A DNA stretch of 64,000 bases from Pseudomonas sp. GM41(2012) (GCF_000282315.2 NZ_AKJN02000005.1:62001-126000); one strand, 5' to 3'. Positions 43,937-53,138 are shown, counted from the first letter of the stretch. Numbers and translations: made by a program. The notes: a model not told the origin generated them from the letters alone.

Positions 43937-44863
43937 ATGAAGACCAAGATCCGCTTCGCCTCACTTGCCTTGTCCCTGATGTTCGCCAGTGGCGCGGCGC
44001 TCGCCGATATGAAGATCGGCGTCAGCATGTCCCAATTCGATGACACCTGGCTGACCTACCTGCGCGAATCCATGGACAAGAAAGCCAAGTCCTATCCCGA
44101 GGGCGTGCAGCTGCAATTCGAAGACGCCCGCAGCGACGTGGTCAAGCAGTTGAGCCAGGTCGAAAGCTTCATCAGCCAAAAGGTAGATGCCATCGTGGTC
44201 AACCCGGTGGATACCGCTGCCACCAAGAAAATCACTGAAGCCGCCGTCAAGGCAGGCATCCCGCTGGTCTACGTCAACCGCCGCCCCGATGACCTGAAGC
44301 TGCCCAAAGGCGTGGTCACTGTCGCCTCCAACGATCTGGAGGCCGGTGAAATGCAGATGCAGTACCTGGCCGACAAAATGGGCGGCAAGGGTGACATCGT
44401 GATTCTGCTGGGCGACCTCGCGAACAACTCCACCACCAACCGCACCAAGGGCGTCAAAGACGTTCTGACCAAATACCCGAACATCAAGATCGAGCAAGAG
44501 CAGACCGGTATCTGGTCGCGGGACAAGGGCATGACCCTGGTCAACGACTGGCTGACCCAGGGCCGCAAGTTTGACGCGGTCATCGCCAACAACGACGAAA
44601 TGGCCATTGGTGCTGCGATGGCCCTGCAACAGGCCGGCGTCGAGAAAGGCAGTGTGCTGATCGCCGGTGTCGATGGAACCCCGGACGGTCTGAACGCGAT
44701 CAAGAAAGGCAACATGGCCGTCTCGGTGTTCCAGGACGCCAAGGGTCAGGCCGACGGTTCGATCGACACCGCCGTGAAAATGGCCAAAAACGAGCCGGTT
44801 GAACAGGCCGTGTGGGTGCCATACCGCTTGATCACCCCGCAAAACGTCGACACGTTCAAATAG
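43937..44863 (+). CDS. Inositol/sugar ABC transporter periplasmic binding protein
   Basis: 308 aa. The signal peptide is about 1-23 (ALSLMFASGAALADMK). The ribose-binding-protein fold (peripla_BP_4) shows IGVSMSQFDDTWLTYLRESM, VDAIVVNPVDTAATKKITEA and FDAVIANNDEMAIGAAMALQ, with GVDGTPDGLNAIKKGNMAVS at the hinge. It binds inositol or a related polyol, to judge from its place next to the iol genes, and delivers it to the ATPase/permease pair encoded next. GGAG precedes the start. Confidence 0.9.
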   Translation: MKTKIRFASLALSLMFASGAALADMKIGVSMSQFDDTWLTYLRESMDKKAKSYPEGVQLQFEDARSDVVKQLSQVESFISQKVDAIVVNPVDTAATKKITEAAVKAGIPLVYVNRRPDDLKLPKGVVTVASNDLEAGEMQMQYLADKMGGKGDIVILLGDLANNSTTNRTKGVKDVLTKYPNIKIEQEQTGIWSRDKGMTLVNDWLTQGRKFDAVIANNDEMAIGAAMALQQAGVEKGSVLIAGVDGTPDGLNAIKKGNMAVSVFQDAKGQADGSIDTAVKMAKNEPVEQAVWVPYRLITPQNVDTFK

Positions 44864-44933
44864 CCCGTCCGTTCAATAACAACAATAAACACGCAAGGTT
44901 GCGACCGCGACCTTGCTGATGGAGTACCTGATC

Positions 44934-46499
44934 ATGTTCGCTTCAGCGACTGCTTCGAGCACCCCGTTGGTGGGTATCCAGCCAGCTGCAACACCTGTCG
45001 ATGAGCCGTACCTGCTGGAGATCATCAACGTCAGCAAGGGATTTCCCGGTGTGGTGGCCTTGTCCGATGTGCAGCTTCGGGTACGCCCCGGCTCCGTGCT
45101 GGCCCTGATGGGCGAAAACGGCGCGGGCAAATCCACCCTGATGAAAATCATTGCCGGCATCTATCAGCCGGACGCCGGTGAACTGCGCCTGAGAGGCAAA
45201 CCGGTGGTCTTCGAAACGCCATTGGCTGCGCTCCAGGCCGGTATCGCGATGATCCACCAGGAACTCAACCTGATGCCGCACATGAGCATCGCCGAGAACA
45301 TCTGGATCGGCCGTGAGCAGCTCAACGGTTTCCACATGATCGACCACCGTGAAATGCATCGCTGCACGGCGAAACTGCTGGAACGCCTGCGGATCAACCT
45401 CGATCCAGAAGAGCTGGTCGGCAACCTGAGCATCGCCGAACGGCAGATGGTCGAGATCGCCAAGGCCGTGTCCTACGATTCCGACATCCTGATCATGGAT
45501 GAGCCGACCTCGGCCATCACCGACAAGGAAGTCGCGCATCTGTTCTCGATCATTGCCGACCTCAAGAGTCAGGGCAAAGGCATCATCTATATCACCCATA
45601 AAATGAACGAAGTGTTCAGCATCGCCGATGAAGTGGCGGTGTTCCGTGACGGCGCCTACATCGGCTTGCAGCGGGCCGACAGCATGGACGGCGACAGCCT
45701 GATTTCGATGATGGTCGGCCGCGAGCTGAGCCAGTTGTTCCCGGTGCGTGAAAAGCCGATCGGCGATCTGCTGCTGTCGGTGCGCGACCTCAAACTGGAC
45801 GGTATTTTCAAGGATGTTTCCTTCGACCTGCACGCTGGCGAGATTCTCGGCATCGCCGGGTTGATGGGCTCGGGGCGGACCAACGTCGCCGAAGCGATTT
45901 TCGGCATTACCCCGAGCGATGGTGGCGAGATGCGTCTCGACGGCGAAGTGGTGCGCATCAGCGATCCGCACATGGCGATCGAGAAGGGCTTCGCGCTGTT
46001 GACCGAAGATCGCAAGCTCAGCGGCCTGTTCCCGTGCCTGTCGGTGCTGGAGAACATGGAAATGGCGGTGTTGCCGCATTACGCCGGCCACGGTTTCATC
46101 CAGCAAAAAGCCCTGCGCGCCTTGTGCGAAGACATGTGCAAGAAGCTGCGGGTCAAAACACCGTCGCTGGAGCAGTGCATCGACACCTTGTCCGGCGGTA
46201 ATCAGCAGAAAGCCTTGCTGGCGCGCTGGCTGATGACCAATCCACGGGTCCTGATTCTCGACGAGCCGACCCGCGGTATCGACGTCGGCGCCAAGGCCGA
46301 GATCTACCGGCTCATTTCCTGCCTCGCCAGCGAAGGCATGGCGGTGATCATGATTTCGTCGGAACTGCCGGAAGTGCTCGGCATGAGCGACCGGGTGATG
46401 GTCATGCACGAGGGCGACCTGATGGGCACCCTCGACCGCAGCGAAGCGACCCAGGAACGAGTGATGCAATTGGCCTCGGGCATGTCCGCGGTTCACTAA
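44934..46499 (+). CDS. Sugar/inositol ABC transporter ATP-binding protein (duplicated ABC)
   Basis: 521 aa from the ATG at 44934, chosen for GGAG nine bases upstream; an ATG at 44919 is possible. The first ABC has [20 protein letters not shown] (Walker A), [15 protein letters not shown] (signature) and [11 protein letters not shown] (Walker B). The second is degenerate at Walker A ([20 protein letters not shown]) but has [20 protein letters not shown] and [20 protein letters not shown]. This is the RbsA/MglA/XylG type. It energises the inositol importer at the inner membrane. Confidence 0.93.
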   Translation: MFASATASSTPLVGIQPAATPVDEPYLLEIINVSKGFPGVVALSDVQLRVRPGSVLALMGENGAGKSTLMKIIAGIYQPDAGELRLRGKPVVFETPLAALQAGIAMIHQELNLMPHMSIAENIWIGREQLNGFHMIDHREMHRCTAKLLERLRINLDPEELVGNLSIAERQMVEIAKAVSYDSDILIMDEPTSAITDKEVAHLFSIIADLKSQGKGIIYITHKMNEVFSIADEVAVFRDGAYIGLQRADSMDGDSLISMMVGRELSQLFPVREKPIGDLLLSVRDLKLDGIFKDVSFDLHAGEILGIAGLMGSGRTNVAEAIFGITPSDGGEMRLDGEVVRISDPHMAIEKGFALLTEDRKLSGLFPCLSVLENMEMAVLPHYAGHGFIQQKALRALCEDMCKKLRVKTPSLEQCIDTLSGGNQQKALLARWLMTNPRVLILDEPTRGIDVGAKAEIYRLISCLASEGMAVIMISSELPEVLGMSDRVMVMHEGDLMGTLDRSEATQERVMQLASGMSAVH

Positions 46500-46519
46500 A
46501 TCAAGGGTGGACGCATTTC

Positions 46520-46615
46520 TGTGGTGAGGGGATTTATCCCCGTTGGGCTGCGAAGCGGCCCCAAAAGAATGGGACTGCTGCGCAGTCCAACGGGGATAAA
46601 TCCCCTCGCCACACA
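46520..46615. repeat. Palindromic repeat (GTGAGGGGATTTATCCCC type) between ATPase and permease genes
   Basis: GTGGTGAGGGGATTTATCCC at the left and GGGATAAATCCCCTCGCCAC at the right enclose GTTGGGCTGCGAAGCGGCCC and its inverse. It is related to 19503-19618. It starts 20 bases after the ATPase stop and ends 22 bases before the permease start. Confidence 0.9.
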
Positions 46616-46637
46616 GATTTCTAATGAAGGGTGGGTT

Positions 46638-47660
46638 ATGAACGCGATACTGGAAAACAAGCCAGCAACCGCACCGGTCAAGAGTCGCCGGCGCTTTCCG
46701 ACCGAATTGAGTATTTTCCTGGTGCTGATTGGCATCGGCCTGGTTTTTGAAGTGTTTGGCTGGATCGTGCGCGACCAGAGCTTCCTGATGAACTCCCAGC
46801 GTCTGGTGCTGATGATTCTGCAGGTGTCTATTATCGGTCTGCTGGCGATCGGTGTGACCCAGGTCATCATCACCACCGGCATTGACCTGTCGTCCGGTTC
46901 GGTACTGGCGTTGTCGGCGATGATCGCCGCCAGTCTGGCCCAGACGTCGGACTTCGCCCGGGCGGTGTTTCCGTCGCTGACTGACTTGCCGGTGTGGATT
47001 CCGGTGATTGCCGGGCTCGGGGTAGGGCTGCTGGCGGGGGCGATCAACGGCAGCATCATTGCCATCACCGGTATCCCGCCGTTCATTGCCACCCTCGGCA
47101 TGATGGTCTCGGCCCGTGGTCTCGCGCGTTACTACACCGAAGGCCAACCGGTGAGCATGCTCTCGGATTCCTACACGGCGATCGGACACGGCGCGATGCC
47201 GGTGATCATTTTCCTGGTGGTCGCGGTGATCTTCCACATCGCCCTGCGTTACACCAAGTACGGCAAATACACCTACGCCATCGGCGGCAACATGCAGGCG
47301 GCGCGTACCTCGGGGATCAACGTCAAGCGGCATCTGGTGATCGTCTACAGCATTGCCGGTTTGCTGGCAGGCCTGGCGGGTGTGGTGGCGTCGGCACGGG
47401 CCGCGACCGGGCAGGCCGGGATGGGCATGTCTTATGAACTGGACGCGATTGCCGCGGCCGTGATCGGCGGCACCAGCCTGGCCGGTGGAGTAGGGCGCAT
47501 CACCGGCACGGTGATCGGCGCACTGATCCTCGGGGTCATGGCCAGCGGTTTCACCTTCGTCGGCGTCGATGCCTACATTCAGGACATCATCAAAGGCCTG
47601 ATCATCGTGGTCGCAGTGGTCATCGATCAGTACCGCAACAAGCGCAAACTCAAGCGCTGA
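46638..47660 (+). CDS. Sugar/inositol ABC transporter permease (RbsC family)
   Basis: 340 aa from the ATG at 46638 (GAAGGGTGG upstream). It has about eight to ten membrane spans, among them ELSIFLVLIGIGLVFEVFGW and LQVSIIGLLAIGVTQVIITT. The family loops GIDLSSGSVLALSAMIAASL and TGIPPFIATLGMMVSARGLA are present, and the EAA-like segment is YAIGGNMQAARTSGINVKRH. It forms the channel of the inositol importer. It is the last gene of the locus, and a palindromic repeat separates it from the ATPase gene. Confidence 0.93.
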   Translation: MNAILENKPATAPVKSRRRFPTELSIFLVLIGIGLVFEVFGWIVRDQSFLMNSQRLVLMILQVSIIGLLAIGVTQVIITTGIDLSSGSVLALSAMIAASLAQTSDFARAVFPSLTDLPVWIPVIAGLGVGLLAGAINGSIIAITGIPPFIATLGMMVSARGLARYYTEGQPVSMLSDSYTAIGHGAMPVIIFLVVAVIFHIALRYTKYGKYTYAIGGNMQAARTSGINVKRHLVIVYSIAGLLAGLAGVVASARAATGQAGMGMSYELDAIAAAVIGGTSLAGGVGRITGTVIGALILGVMASGFTFVGVDAYIQDIIKGLIIVVAVVIDQYRNKRKLKR

Positions 47661-47988
47661 GCCCCAGAAAAAGCAGCCAATGCGCCACGCCTGACCCGCG
47701 TGGCGTAACCATTTGTCTTCTATATACAGCCGCTCGATTGAATTTCTTGCTATAAACGCACTCCGATATCCACCGCAAAGACTGCCATAGAGCACTTTCA
47801 GGGCTTTGTCGGACGAATTCGCTGTCTTTTCAGTTGCTGAGGCCTCAAGTCGGCCTTAGACTGCCGCCCCTCGTAAATTGAGTGCCGGGTGGCGCTTGGA
47901 ATTAAACGGCGCCGTTCCGATGGCCGACCCAGGTCCGCCGGAACGCTCCCTAATTCGCCTTAATGCACGTTTTTTTATAGAGATATCA
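47661..47988. other. Intergenic region with hairpins before the DksA2-like gene
   Basis: GCCACGC-CTGACCC-GCGTGGC (47684-47704) is a strong hairpin 23 bases after the permease stop, but has no T run. Nearer the DksA2-like gene, CGTTCCG (about 47913-47919) can pair with CGGAACG (about 47939-47945), and GGCCTCAAGTCGGCC forms a small stem, so a structured leader is possible. No gene is seen in the 328 bases. Confidence 0.45.
47684..47704 (+). terminator. Possible transcription terminator of the inositol transporter genes
   Basis: A seven-pair stem GCCACGC/GCGTGGC with a seven-base loop, 23 bases after the permease stop. The run of T is missing (GTAACCATTT follows), so it may be only a stabilising or weak termination structure. 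Confidence 0.4.
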
Positions 47989-48393
47989 ATGACAAAGGAC
48001 AAGTTGCTGGCCATGCCGGCGGATGACTACATGAATGCCGAGCAACATGCTTTTTTCTCTGAGCTGTTGCAGAACATGAAAGTCGAAACCCATGAGCGCA
48101 TCGAACAGAACCGCATCGCCATCGAAAGCCTGGACACCCCGGCCGATCCGGCCGACGCTGCTTCTGTAGAAGAAGAGCGCACCTGGCTGGTGAACGCGAT
48201 CGATCGCGACCAGCGCATGCTGCCTCAGTTGGAACAGGCTCTGGAACGCATCAAGGAAGACAGCTTTGGCTGGTGCGACGACAGCGGCGAGGCCATTGGC
48301 CTGAAGCGCCTGCTGATCAGCCCGACCACCAAGTACTGCATCGAAGCTCAAGAGCGTCACGAACAGATCGACAAGCACCAGCGTCAGGCCTGA
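47989..48393 (+). CDS. dksA2: DksA/TraR-family regulator, DksA2-like (reduced zinc site)
   Basis: 134 aa from the ATG at 47989. The coiled-coil runs about 15-95 with the tip near LDTPADPADAASVEEERTWL. The C-terminal module FGWCDDSGEAIGLKRLLISP followed by YCIEAQERHEQ has Cys-x2-Ser and Cys-x2-Ala in place of the four zinc Cys. P. aeruginosa DksA2 also has only two Cys and works without zinc. The family binds RNA polymerase through the secondary channel and acts with ppGpp. No Zur-like box was seen upstream. Confidence 0.8.
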   Translation: MTKDKLLAMPADDYMNAEQHAFFSELLQNMKVETHERIEQNRIAIESLDTPADPADAASVEEERTWLVNAIDRDQRMLPQLEQALERIKEDSFGWCDDSGEAIGLKRLLISPTTKYCIEAQERHEQIDKHQRQA

Positions 48394-48408
48394 TTTCGTA
48401 ACGCCCCG

Positions 48409-48466
48409 CATCGCGGGCAAGCCTCACTCCTGGCAGGAGCAAGGCTTGCCCGCGATGCTTTTTTTC
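48409..48466 (+). terminator. REP-derived terminator after the DksA2-like gene
   Basis: GCATCGCGGGCAAGCCT and AGGCTTGCCCGCGATGC form a 17-pair hairpin with a 16-base loop, followed by seven T (CTTTTTTTCG). It is a REP pair with a nearly absent spacer, and so looks like a normal rho-independent terminator, 16 bases after the stop. Confidence 0.8.
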
Positions 48467-48594
48467 GTCTGCGAAAAACCCGCGTACTTCTATTGATCTG
48501 CTGCAATACCCACTACTAATGGACCATAGATAATGGCCTTGTAGTGGCGTTTAATGCCGATACAACAATTAGAATTATGGGTGGGGTGACGAAG

Positions 48595-50199
48595 ATGACG
48601 CGTGACGGATCTCTGGTTGCAGCAGCGTCTGCACCCGTGCTTTTGCCGAAAAACCTTTGGCTGACGCCGACCCTGCAAAGCATCGCCCTGATGCTCTTGT
48701 TGTGCGGCATAACGCTGGGCGGCTGGTCGCTTTACCTTGGCCTGCCTTTGGCGGTGCTGGTGATCTGGCTACCTCGCTTGCGCTCGCGCGCCATCCCTGA
48801 GGCAACCCCTGTCGACAGCACCAGCGCGATTGCCGAGTTGACTCGCGATCTTTCCTACACCACCAGTCATAACGCGTTGTCTGCCGCCGGTGTGGCCTTT
48901 TCGGTCAAGCAACTGGCCGACAAACTGCAGTCGCAGCTCGGTGCCGCGGCGCAGATTGTCAGCAACGCCGAAGTGATGATCGCGACCGAACAAGCCACCT
49001 CGACACTCAGCCGGGAAGCCCTCAGTGCGGCCAGCGAGGCTCATCGGAGCAGCGCGGCGGGACGTACGGAGCTGATCGAGTCCATCGCCCGCATGCATCA
49101 ACTCAGTCAGCGTGCCAGTAACAGCCGTGAACTGATCGAAGCCCTGAGCCTGCGCAGTGATGATATTCAACGGGTCACCCTGGTGATCCAGTCCATCGCC
49201 AGCCAGACCAATCTGCTGGCATTGAACGCGGCTATCGAGGCGGCGCGGGCCGGTGAGCATGGTCGCGGATTTGCGGTGGTGGCCGATGAGGTTCGCGGTC
49301 TGGCCGCGCGCACGGCGACGGCCACCGGCGAAGTCGGGGAAATGGTCGCTGATATTCAGCAACGTACCGCGCAAGTGGTGGAGCAGATCCGTCAACTGTC
49401 CAGCGACCTCGACACCGGTGTCGAGCAGGTCGAGCACACCGGTCAGCACTTGGAGAATATTGCGCGTCTGGCTGCCGGCGTCGAAAGCCAGGTCGGGGAA
49501 ATCGCCAGGGGCGCCGACACCAACCGCGAACAACTCGATAGCCTGTTTCACGCCATCGAACAGATGCGCAGCGACCTGGCGATCAGCGATCAACAGACCC
49601 AGCGTCTGGCCCAGGCCGCGGTGCAAATGGAAGGTCAGGCCGAAACCATCAGCGAACGCCTCGCCGAAGTCGGGCTGGATGACTATCACCAGCGGGTTTA
49701 TGACCTGGCCCGCGAGGGAGCGAGTCAGATCGCGGCGCGCTTTGAAGCGGATATCGACGAGGGGCGCGTGAGCCTCGATGACCTGTTTGACCGCAATTAC
49801 CAAACCATTCCCAACACCAGCCCGGCCAAGTACCAGACCCGCTTCGATCGCTACGCCGATCAGGTCTTGCCGGCGATCCAGGAACCGTTGTTGCCGCGTC
49901 ATGAAGGCCTGGTGTTCGCCATCGCCTGTACGCAGCAGGGCTATGTGCCGACCCACAACAAGGTCTTCAGCCAACCCCTGACCGGTGATGCGCAGGTCGA
50001 TACCTTGCAGAACCGCACCAAACGCAAATTCGCCGATCGCACCGGGATTCGCTGTGGCAGTCATCAGCAGGCCGTACTGCTGCAAACCTACACCCGCGAC
50101 ACCGGTGAGCTGATGCACGACCTTTCGGTGCCCATCATGCTCAAGGGCCGGCATTGGGGTGGTTTGCGGTTGGGTTATAAGCCGGAAAGGCCTCGTTGA
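48595..50199 (+). CDS. Methyl-accepting chemotaxis protein without periplasmic sensor
   Basis: 534 aa from the ATG at 48595; upstream in-frame ATG (48577) and GTG (48544) are possible. Residues about 28-60 form one or two membrane spans joined by a short turn. The cytoplasmic signalling domain has the invariant tip [20 protein letters not shown] followed by [18 protein letters not shown] (about 205-245). Past the coiled coil, residues about 395-530 form a globular C-terminal domain with [54 protein letters not shown] and [11 protein letters not shown]. Sensing is probably cytoplasmic. The ligand is unknown. Confidence 0.88.
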   Translation: MTRDGSLVAAASAPVLLPKNLWLTPTLQSIALMLLLCGITLGGWSLYLGLPLAVLVIWLPRLRSRAIPEATPVDSTSAIAELTRDLSYTTSHNALSAAGVAFSVKQLADKLQSQLGAAAQIVSNAEVMIATEQATSTLSREALSAASEAHRSSAAGRTELIESIARMHQLSQRASNSRELIEALSLRSDDIQRVTLVIQSIASQTNLLALNAAIEAARAGEHGRGFAVVADEVRGLAARTATATGEVGEMVADIQQRTAQVVEQIRQLSSDLDTGVEQVEHTGQHLENIARLAAGVESQVGEIARGADTNREQLDSLFHAIEQMRSDLAISDQQTQRLAQAAVQMEGQAETISERLAEVGLDDYHQRVYDLAREGASQIAARFEADIDEGRVSLDDLFDRNYQTIPNTSPAKYQTRFDRYADQVLPAIQEPLLPRHEGLVFAIACTQQGYVPTHNKVFSQPLTGDAQVDTLQNRTKRKFADRTGIRCGSHQQAVLLQTYTRDTGELMHDLSVPIMLKGRHWGGLRLGYKPERPR

Positions 50200-50232
50200 T
50201 AGACCGGCTGTTCGCTTAGGGGTGTTGGGGTA

Positions 50233-50888
50233 CATATCCGTTACTGCGGTGATGGCTGGTTACGGTTTCGCTCTTACAGCGACTCCCTTTTGCAGACGCC
50301 CAAAAGGAAGCAAAACGCTTTGCCCCTCCATTCGGTGCCTCGCCTCGGCTCGGCATGCCCTCACTCCGGCATTGCTCCGGGGGCCCGCCGCCATCGGCCA
50401 TCCATGGCCGGGGGCGGCTACCGCGGCATCCTTGCCGCGGTGCCCCCTGCGCAACGCCTGCGTTCGGCCTCTGGGAAAGGGGCAAGCAGATCAAGATCAA
50501 AAGCCAAAGCAACAGCAAGATCAAAAGATCGCAGCCTCGTTTCACTCGACAGCTCCTACAGGGAGGAAGGGTGTACGCACGCTTCTCACCACTCAACAGG
50601 CCGAGCGTTAGCTCGCCTGCAGCTTTTGATCTGGACGCACCGCCCCCTCGAGAGGCCGAGAGGAGGTTCTGCGCAGTGGGCAACCCGGCATGGATGCCGG
50701 GTTAGCCGCCCCCGGCCATGGATGGCCGATGGCGGCGGGCCCACGGAGCAGGACCGGAGCGAGGGCATGCCGAGCCTAGGCGAGGCACCGAACGACAGGG
50801 GCAAGAGCCCTTGGTTACTTGGGGCTCTTCCAAGTGACTCGCTGTAAAAGCGAAACCGATAGCCGCCGTAACCGCAAAAACGGATATG
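50233..50888. repeat. Long imperfect inverted repeat, arms about 240 bases
   Basis: The left arm runs CATATCCGTTACTGCGGT through GGTTTCGCTCTTACAGCGA, TCGGTGCCTCGCCTCGGCTC, GGCATGCCCTCACTCCGG and GCCATCGGCCATCCATGGCC. The right arm (about 50650-50888) is its inverse with many point differences and small gaps, ending CGGATATG at 50888. The arms match over nearly their whole length. The loop of about 180 bases carries the repeat at 50522. The shared blocks are best preserved around the ATGGATGGCC palindromes. Confidence 0.88.
50522..50566 (+). repeat. Dispersed AAAAGATCGCAGCC repeat in the loop of the inverted repeat
   Basis: AAAAGATCGCAGCCTCGTTT followed by CACTCGACAGCTCCTACAGG, nearly identical to the copy at 10718-10762. 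Confidence 0.85.
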
Positions 50889-51035
50889 CACACAAAAAAC
50901 AGGTCGGCCCTTGATCCGTCGCCCATTGTTACCGGTTCAACAACGAAGCTGTGCAGTTGCATTGCTGTTTCCAAGCGAATGAACTCATTACCATGCCTAC
51001 ATAGTTAGGTTGCTAATGAAACTCGAGAGGTCAGC

Positions 51036-51251
51036 ATGCAAAGCAGAGTCGATGTCGCGGTCATGATAGGCAGCGGTGTGCCTGCCAGTTTGCGTTCGCT
51101 GGGGAGGAGCGTCTGTTGGGTGGTGCTGCTCAATGGTGAACGCCGCGGAACGGCATTCTCAAGTCGCGAAGAGGCGCAGGAGTGCAGGGCTGCCTGGTTG
51201 GCGCAATTGAACGCCAAAACACCCGACAGCCTGCATGGAATCAGAGGCTAG
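51036..51251 (+). CDS. Small protein of unknown function
   Basis: 71 aa. GAGAGG lies six bases before the ATG. The sequence SVCWVVLLNGERRGTAFSSR followed by EEAQECRAAWLAQL looks like a beta hairpin plus helix, as in small DUF2188-like proteins, but I cannot place it in a family. Its stop overlaps the stop of the convergent DUF2789 gene. It is preceded by the giant inverted repeat. Confidence 0.6.
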   Translation: MQSRVDVAVMIGSGVPASLRSLGRSVCWVVLLNGERRGTAFSSREEAQECRAAWLAQLNAKTPDSLHGIRG

Positions 51252-51487
51252 TGGATCTGATGCATGCGCAGGTTCAGGTCGTCGACCACCCGCGCCCAAT
51301 CCGCGTCTTCACGCAATTGTTCTTTCAGGAAGCCTGCTTGCTGCGGGGTCCAGAACTCGGCATCGATGAGTTTCTTGTTGTCGGCCAGGGGTGAATGGCT
51401 GGCAATGAAATCGTCGATGGCTTTCTCGCTGGAGTCCAGGCCGAGTTGGTCGAACAAACCTTTCAAATCATGTGTCGGTGAATCCAT
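51248..51487 (-). CDS. DUF2789 family protein
   Basis: 79 aa from the ATG at 51487, six bases after AAGGAG; an ATG at 51493 would sit directly on the ribosome binding site. The family shape is clear: THDLKGLFDQLGLDSSEKAI, DDFIASHSPLADNKKLIDAE, FWTPQQAGFLKEQLREDADW and VVDDLNLRMHQ. These are small proteobacterial proteins of unknown role. It is convergent with the 71-residue gene. Confidence 0.85.
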   Translation of the reverse strand: MDSPTHDLKGLFDQLGLDSSEKAIDDFIASHSPLADNKKLIDAEFWTPQQAGFLKEQLREDADWARVVDDLNLRMHQIH

Positions 51488-51618
51488 GTTCATCTCCTTG
51501 CGGGTCGCGTCGAGTGCGAGATCTGAGGGGCGGCGTCAATACATCTGAGAGAGCCGCGCTTCAGGAGTTCGATGGCGATGTTCAAAAGCAGAAGTGAGCA
51601 TAGACTGCAAACCGGTTA

Positions 51619-51849
51619 TCAGGCTTTCAATGCACCTTCATCGACGGCAACCTTCAGCGCCTTGGCGGCGTCCTGGGCGGCAACGGCGGCGACGTCCGAG
51701 GTCTTGAACCAGCGATCCTTCTCGACCTGGTGATAGGTCACGGTGGTCAGCGGTGGTTTGGCGCGCATGATAATGACTGCCTGGAATTCGCCTTCGACTT
51801 CTCTGGCTTCGCCCCGGATAAAAAATTCACCGATATCAAATTCCGTCAC
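51619..51849 (-). CDS. Small protein of unknown function
   Basis: 76 aa from a GTG at 51849 that has GGAAGG seven bases upstream; an ATG at 51915 would extend it by 22 residues. The content VTEFDIGEFFIRGEAREVEG, EFQAVIIMRAKPPLTTVTYH and an alanine-rich amphipathic end (VAAVAAQDAAKALKVAVDEG) suggests a compact beta-alpha protein. I do not recognise the family. Confidence 0.6.
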   Translation of the reverse strand: MTEFDIGEFFIRGEAREVEGEFQAVIIMRAKPPLTTVTYHQVEKDRWFKTSDVAAVAAQDAAKALKVAVDEGALKA

Positions 51850-52007
51850 GTAGCAGCCTTCCCTTGAAAATATTCTGTTGTTTTGAACGCCGCCCACCCT
51901 GGGGACGGGTTTCATTGGTCGGGCAGTATGGCAGTAGTTGCATGCCGGCGGCTGAGTTAAGTCGCCGGCATGACGAAGCGTCTATGGAAATGAACGTGGC
52001 GGGATCG

Positions 52008-52256
52008 TCAACCGGGTAACTCGAGCGAGCGCGCAAGAGCGCAGGCTTCGTTATGATTGCCGCGGAAACCTCTGACGCGGCCGGTGGAAATTTCCTTGAT
52101 ATGAAAAAAGGCGTTGCCGGCCAGAATGACCTGGAAGCGTGGCCGGGCGAGCTCTTCAGGGTAGTATTCATGCGGTTGAAACATCCCGGGGGGCAGCGTC
52201 CTCGAGCTGTTCGTACTGGGCGCCTGAGGGTGAGCAAAATGTGTCAGCGTGCACAT
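52008..52256 (-). CDS. Small protein of unknown function
   Basis: 82 aa from the ATG at 52256 with AAGGA six bases upstream. The second half, RFQVILAGNAFFHIKEISTG followed by RVRGFRGNHNEACALARSLE, has a strongly patterned beta-beta-beta-alpha look, like DUF1653/KOW-size domains. The first half is Ser/Thr/Pro-rich. A longer upstream frame exists but carries no ribosome binding site. No function can be given. Confidence 0.6.
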   Translation of the reverse strand: MCTLTHFAHPQAPSTNSSRTLPPGMFQPHEYYPEELARPRFQVILAGNAFFHIKEISTGRVRGFRGNHNEACALARSLELPG

Positions 52257-52688
52257 ATGAAGTCCTTTTCGTTGTTTTACCGACGTGCGTACGTGGTTTT
52301 GGGTAGTCTCGATGAGCATCGCTGCTCTAGAATCACCGTCAGTGTTTGGCGATCGATGTTCATCTAAAGCAATTTTTTGCTGGCGATATGTCGGAAAAGT
52401 GCTTTTTTTAAAGAGCTTTTTCCCTAAAGTTGGTAGTCCCGTTTTTCTGGCCGTCGGAAGGGCTTTTTCCTTCAACCTCTGACGAACGTCAGGCAAGACG
52501 ACGTGAGTGCTGTTCCAGTAGTCTTCTCAAGCCTCGCGATGGATGAGCCCTCTGCTCGTTTCAGGATTTCAACCCGGGTCTTTTTGCGACACCTTCGGCA
52601 TTGCCGCTTTTTTCTGCTGTGCGCTGTTTTAGCGTGCAGCATCATTTTCATATGTGGGGATGTTTCCTTGGCAGTAAGTAATCTCGAT
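52257..52688. other. Intergenic region between divergent small genes
   Basis: An AT-rich section (52330-52470) with several T runs and the 14-base palindrome CTGACG-AA-CGTCAG (52479-52492). The frame of the next gene stays open from GTG 52503, with a hydrophobic stretch, so its true start could lie inside this region. No other gene is supported. Confidence 0.4.
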
Positions 52689-53138
52689 ATGCATGCTTTG
52701 TTCGTGCTGGGTGATTTGCGCGCAAAGCTGGTTAAACAGTTCCAGTCACGTTTTGTTTACATCACCGAACAGAACGCTGAAGGCATTTATATTGCCGAGA
52801 TCGACACCGAAGAGGCGCTGGTGGTTGATGACAAACCGGGGCTTAAACTCAAGGTCGGCGATCATTTCAGCGCCTCTGTATTGCCCAGTCGCGAAGGCGG
52901 CAAGCTGGACATCAAGTTCCGTGAAATCAAACTGACGGTGTACGGCCTGGGTGATTACGCGTTCGTCACCACCGCTGATGGCCACGGGATTGTGTTCAAG
53001 GAAGGTCATAGCGTGGTGATGGTGTTCGCCGCTCACCAACAGTTGCAGGAAGGCCTGACCAAAACCCTGAAAGCCGTGACCGCCAAGGCTGCCAAGTGGC
53101 GCAAAGGGGAACTGGTCACCTTCAAGGCCAGCGAATAA
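52689..53138 (+). CDS. Protein of unknown function
   Basis: 149 aa from the ATG at 52689, chosen because the sequence becomes regular and protein-like there; the ribosome binding site is weak. If translation began at GTG 52503 (211 aa) the product would carry a membrane segment (FFLLCAVLACSIIFICGDVS). The body has beta-rich blocks, FVYITEQNAEGIYIAEIDTE and KLTVYGLGDYAFVTTADGHG, then a basic alanine-rich tail. It overlaps the next gene by one base (TAATG). Family unknown. Confidence 0.55.
   Translation: MHALFVLGDLRAKLVKQFQSRFVYITEQNAEGIYIAEIDTEEALVVDDKPGLKLKVGDHFSASVLPSREGGKLDIKFREIKLTVYGLGDYAFVTTADGHGIVFKEGHSVVMVFAAHQQLQEGLTKTLKAVTAKAAKWRKGELVTFKASE

Larger units (their letters stand above)
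50200..51035. other. 836-base non-coding region with a giant inverted repeat
   Basis: No convincing gene is present; all open frames here follow the inverted repeat arms and lack ribosome binding sites. The region holds the inverted repeat (50233-50888) with a dispersed-repeat copy in its loop, then the leader of the small gene at 51036. Confidence 0.6.

Noticed and set aside
44943..47795. A 950-codon open frame antisense to the inositol transporter genes
   Set aside because: It mirrors the GC-rich third codon positions of the real genes on the other strand, has low-complexity His/Gln/Arg/Asp content and runs across an intergenic repeat.
47900..47988. A Zur box for the DksA2-like gene
   Set aside because: No dyad resembling the AT-rich Zur consensus was found between the last hairpin and the start codon.
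50216..50891. Several open frames of 90-185 codons inside the giant inverted repeat
   Set aside because: They appear on both strands with similar peptides because of the inverted arms, cross the loop repeat and lack start signals.
51036..51487. A toxin-antitoxin pair formed by the 71-residue and DUF2789 genes
   Set aside because: The genes are convergent rather than co-directional, and one belongs to a family with no toxin-antitoxin link.
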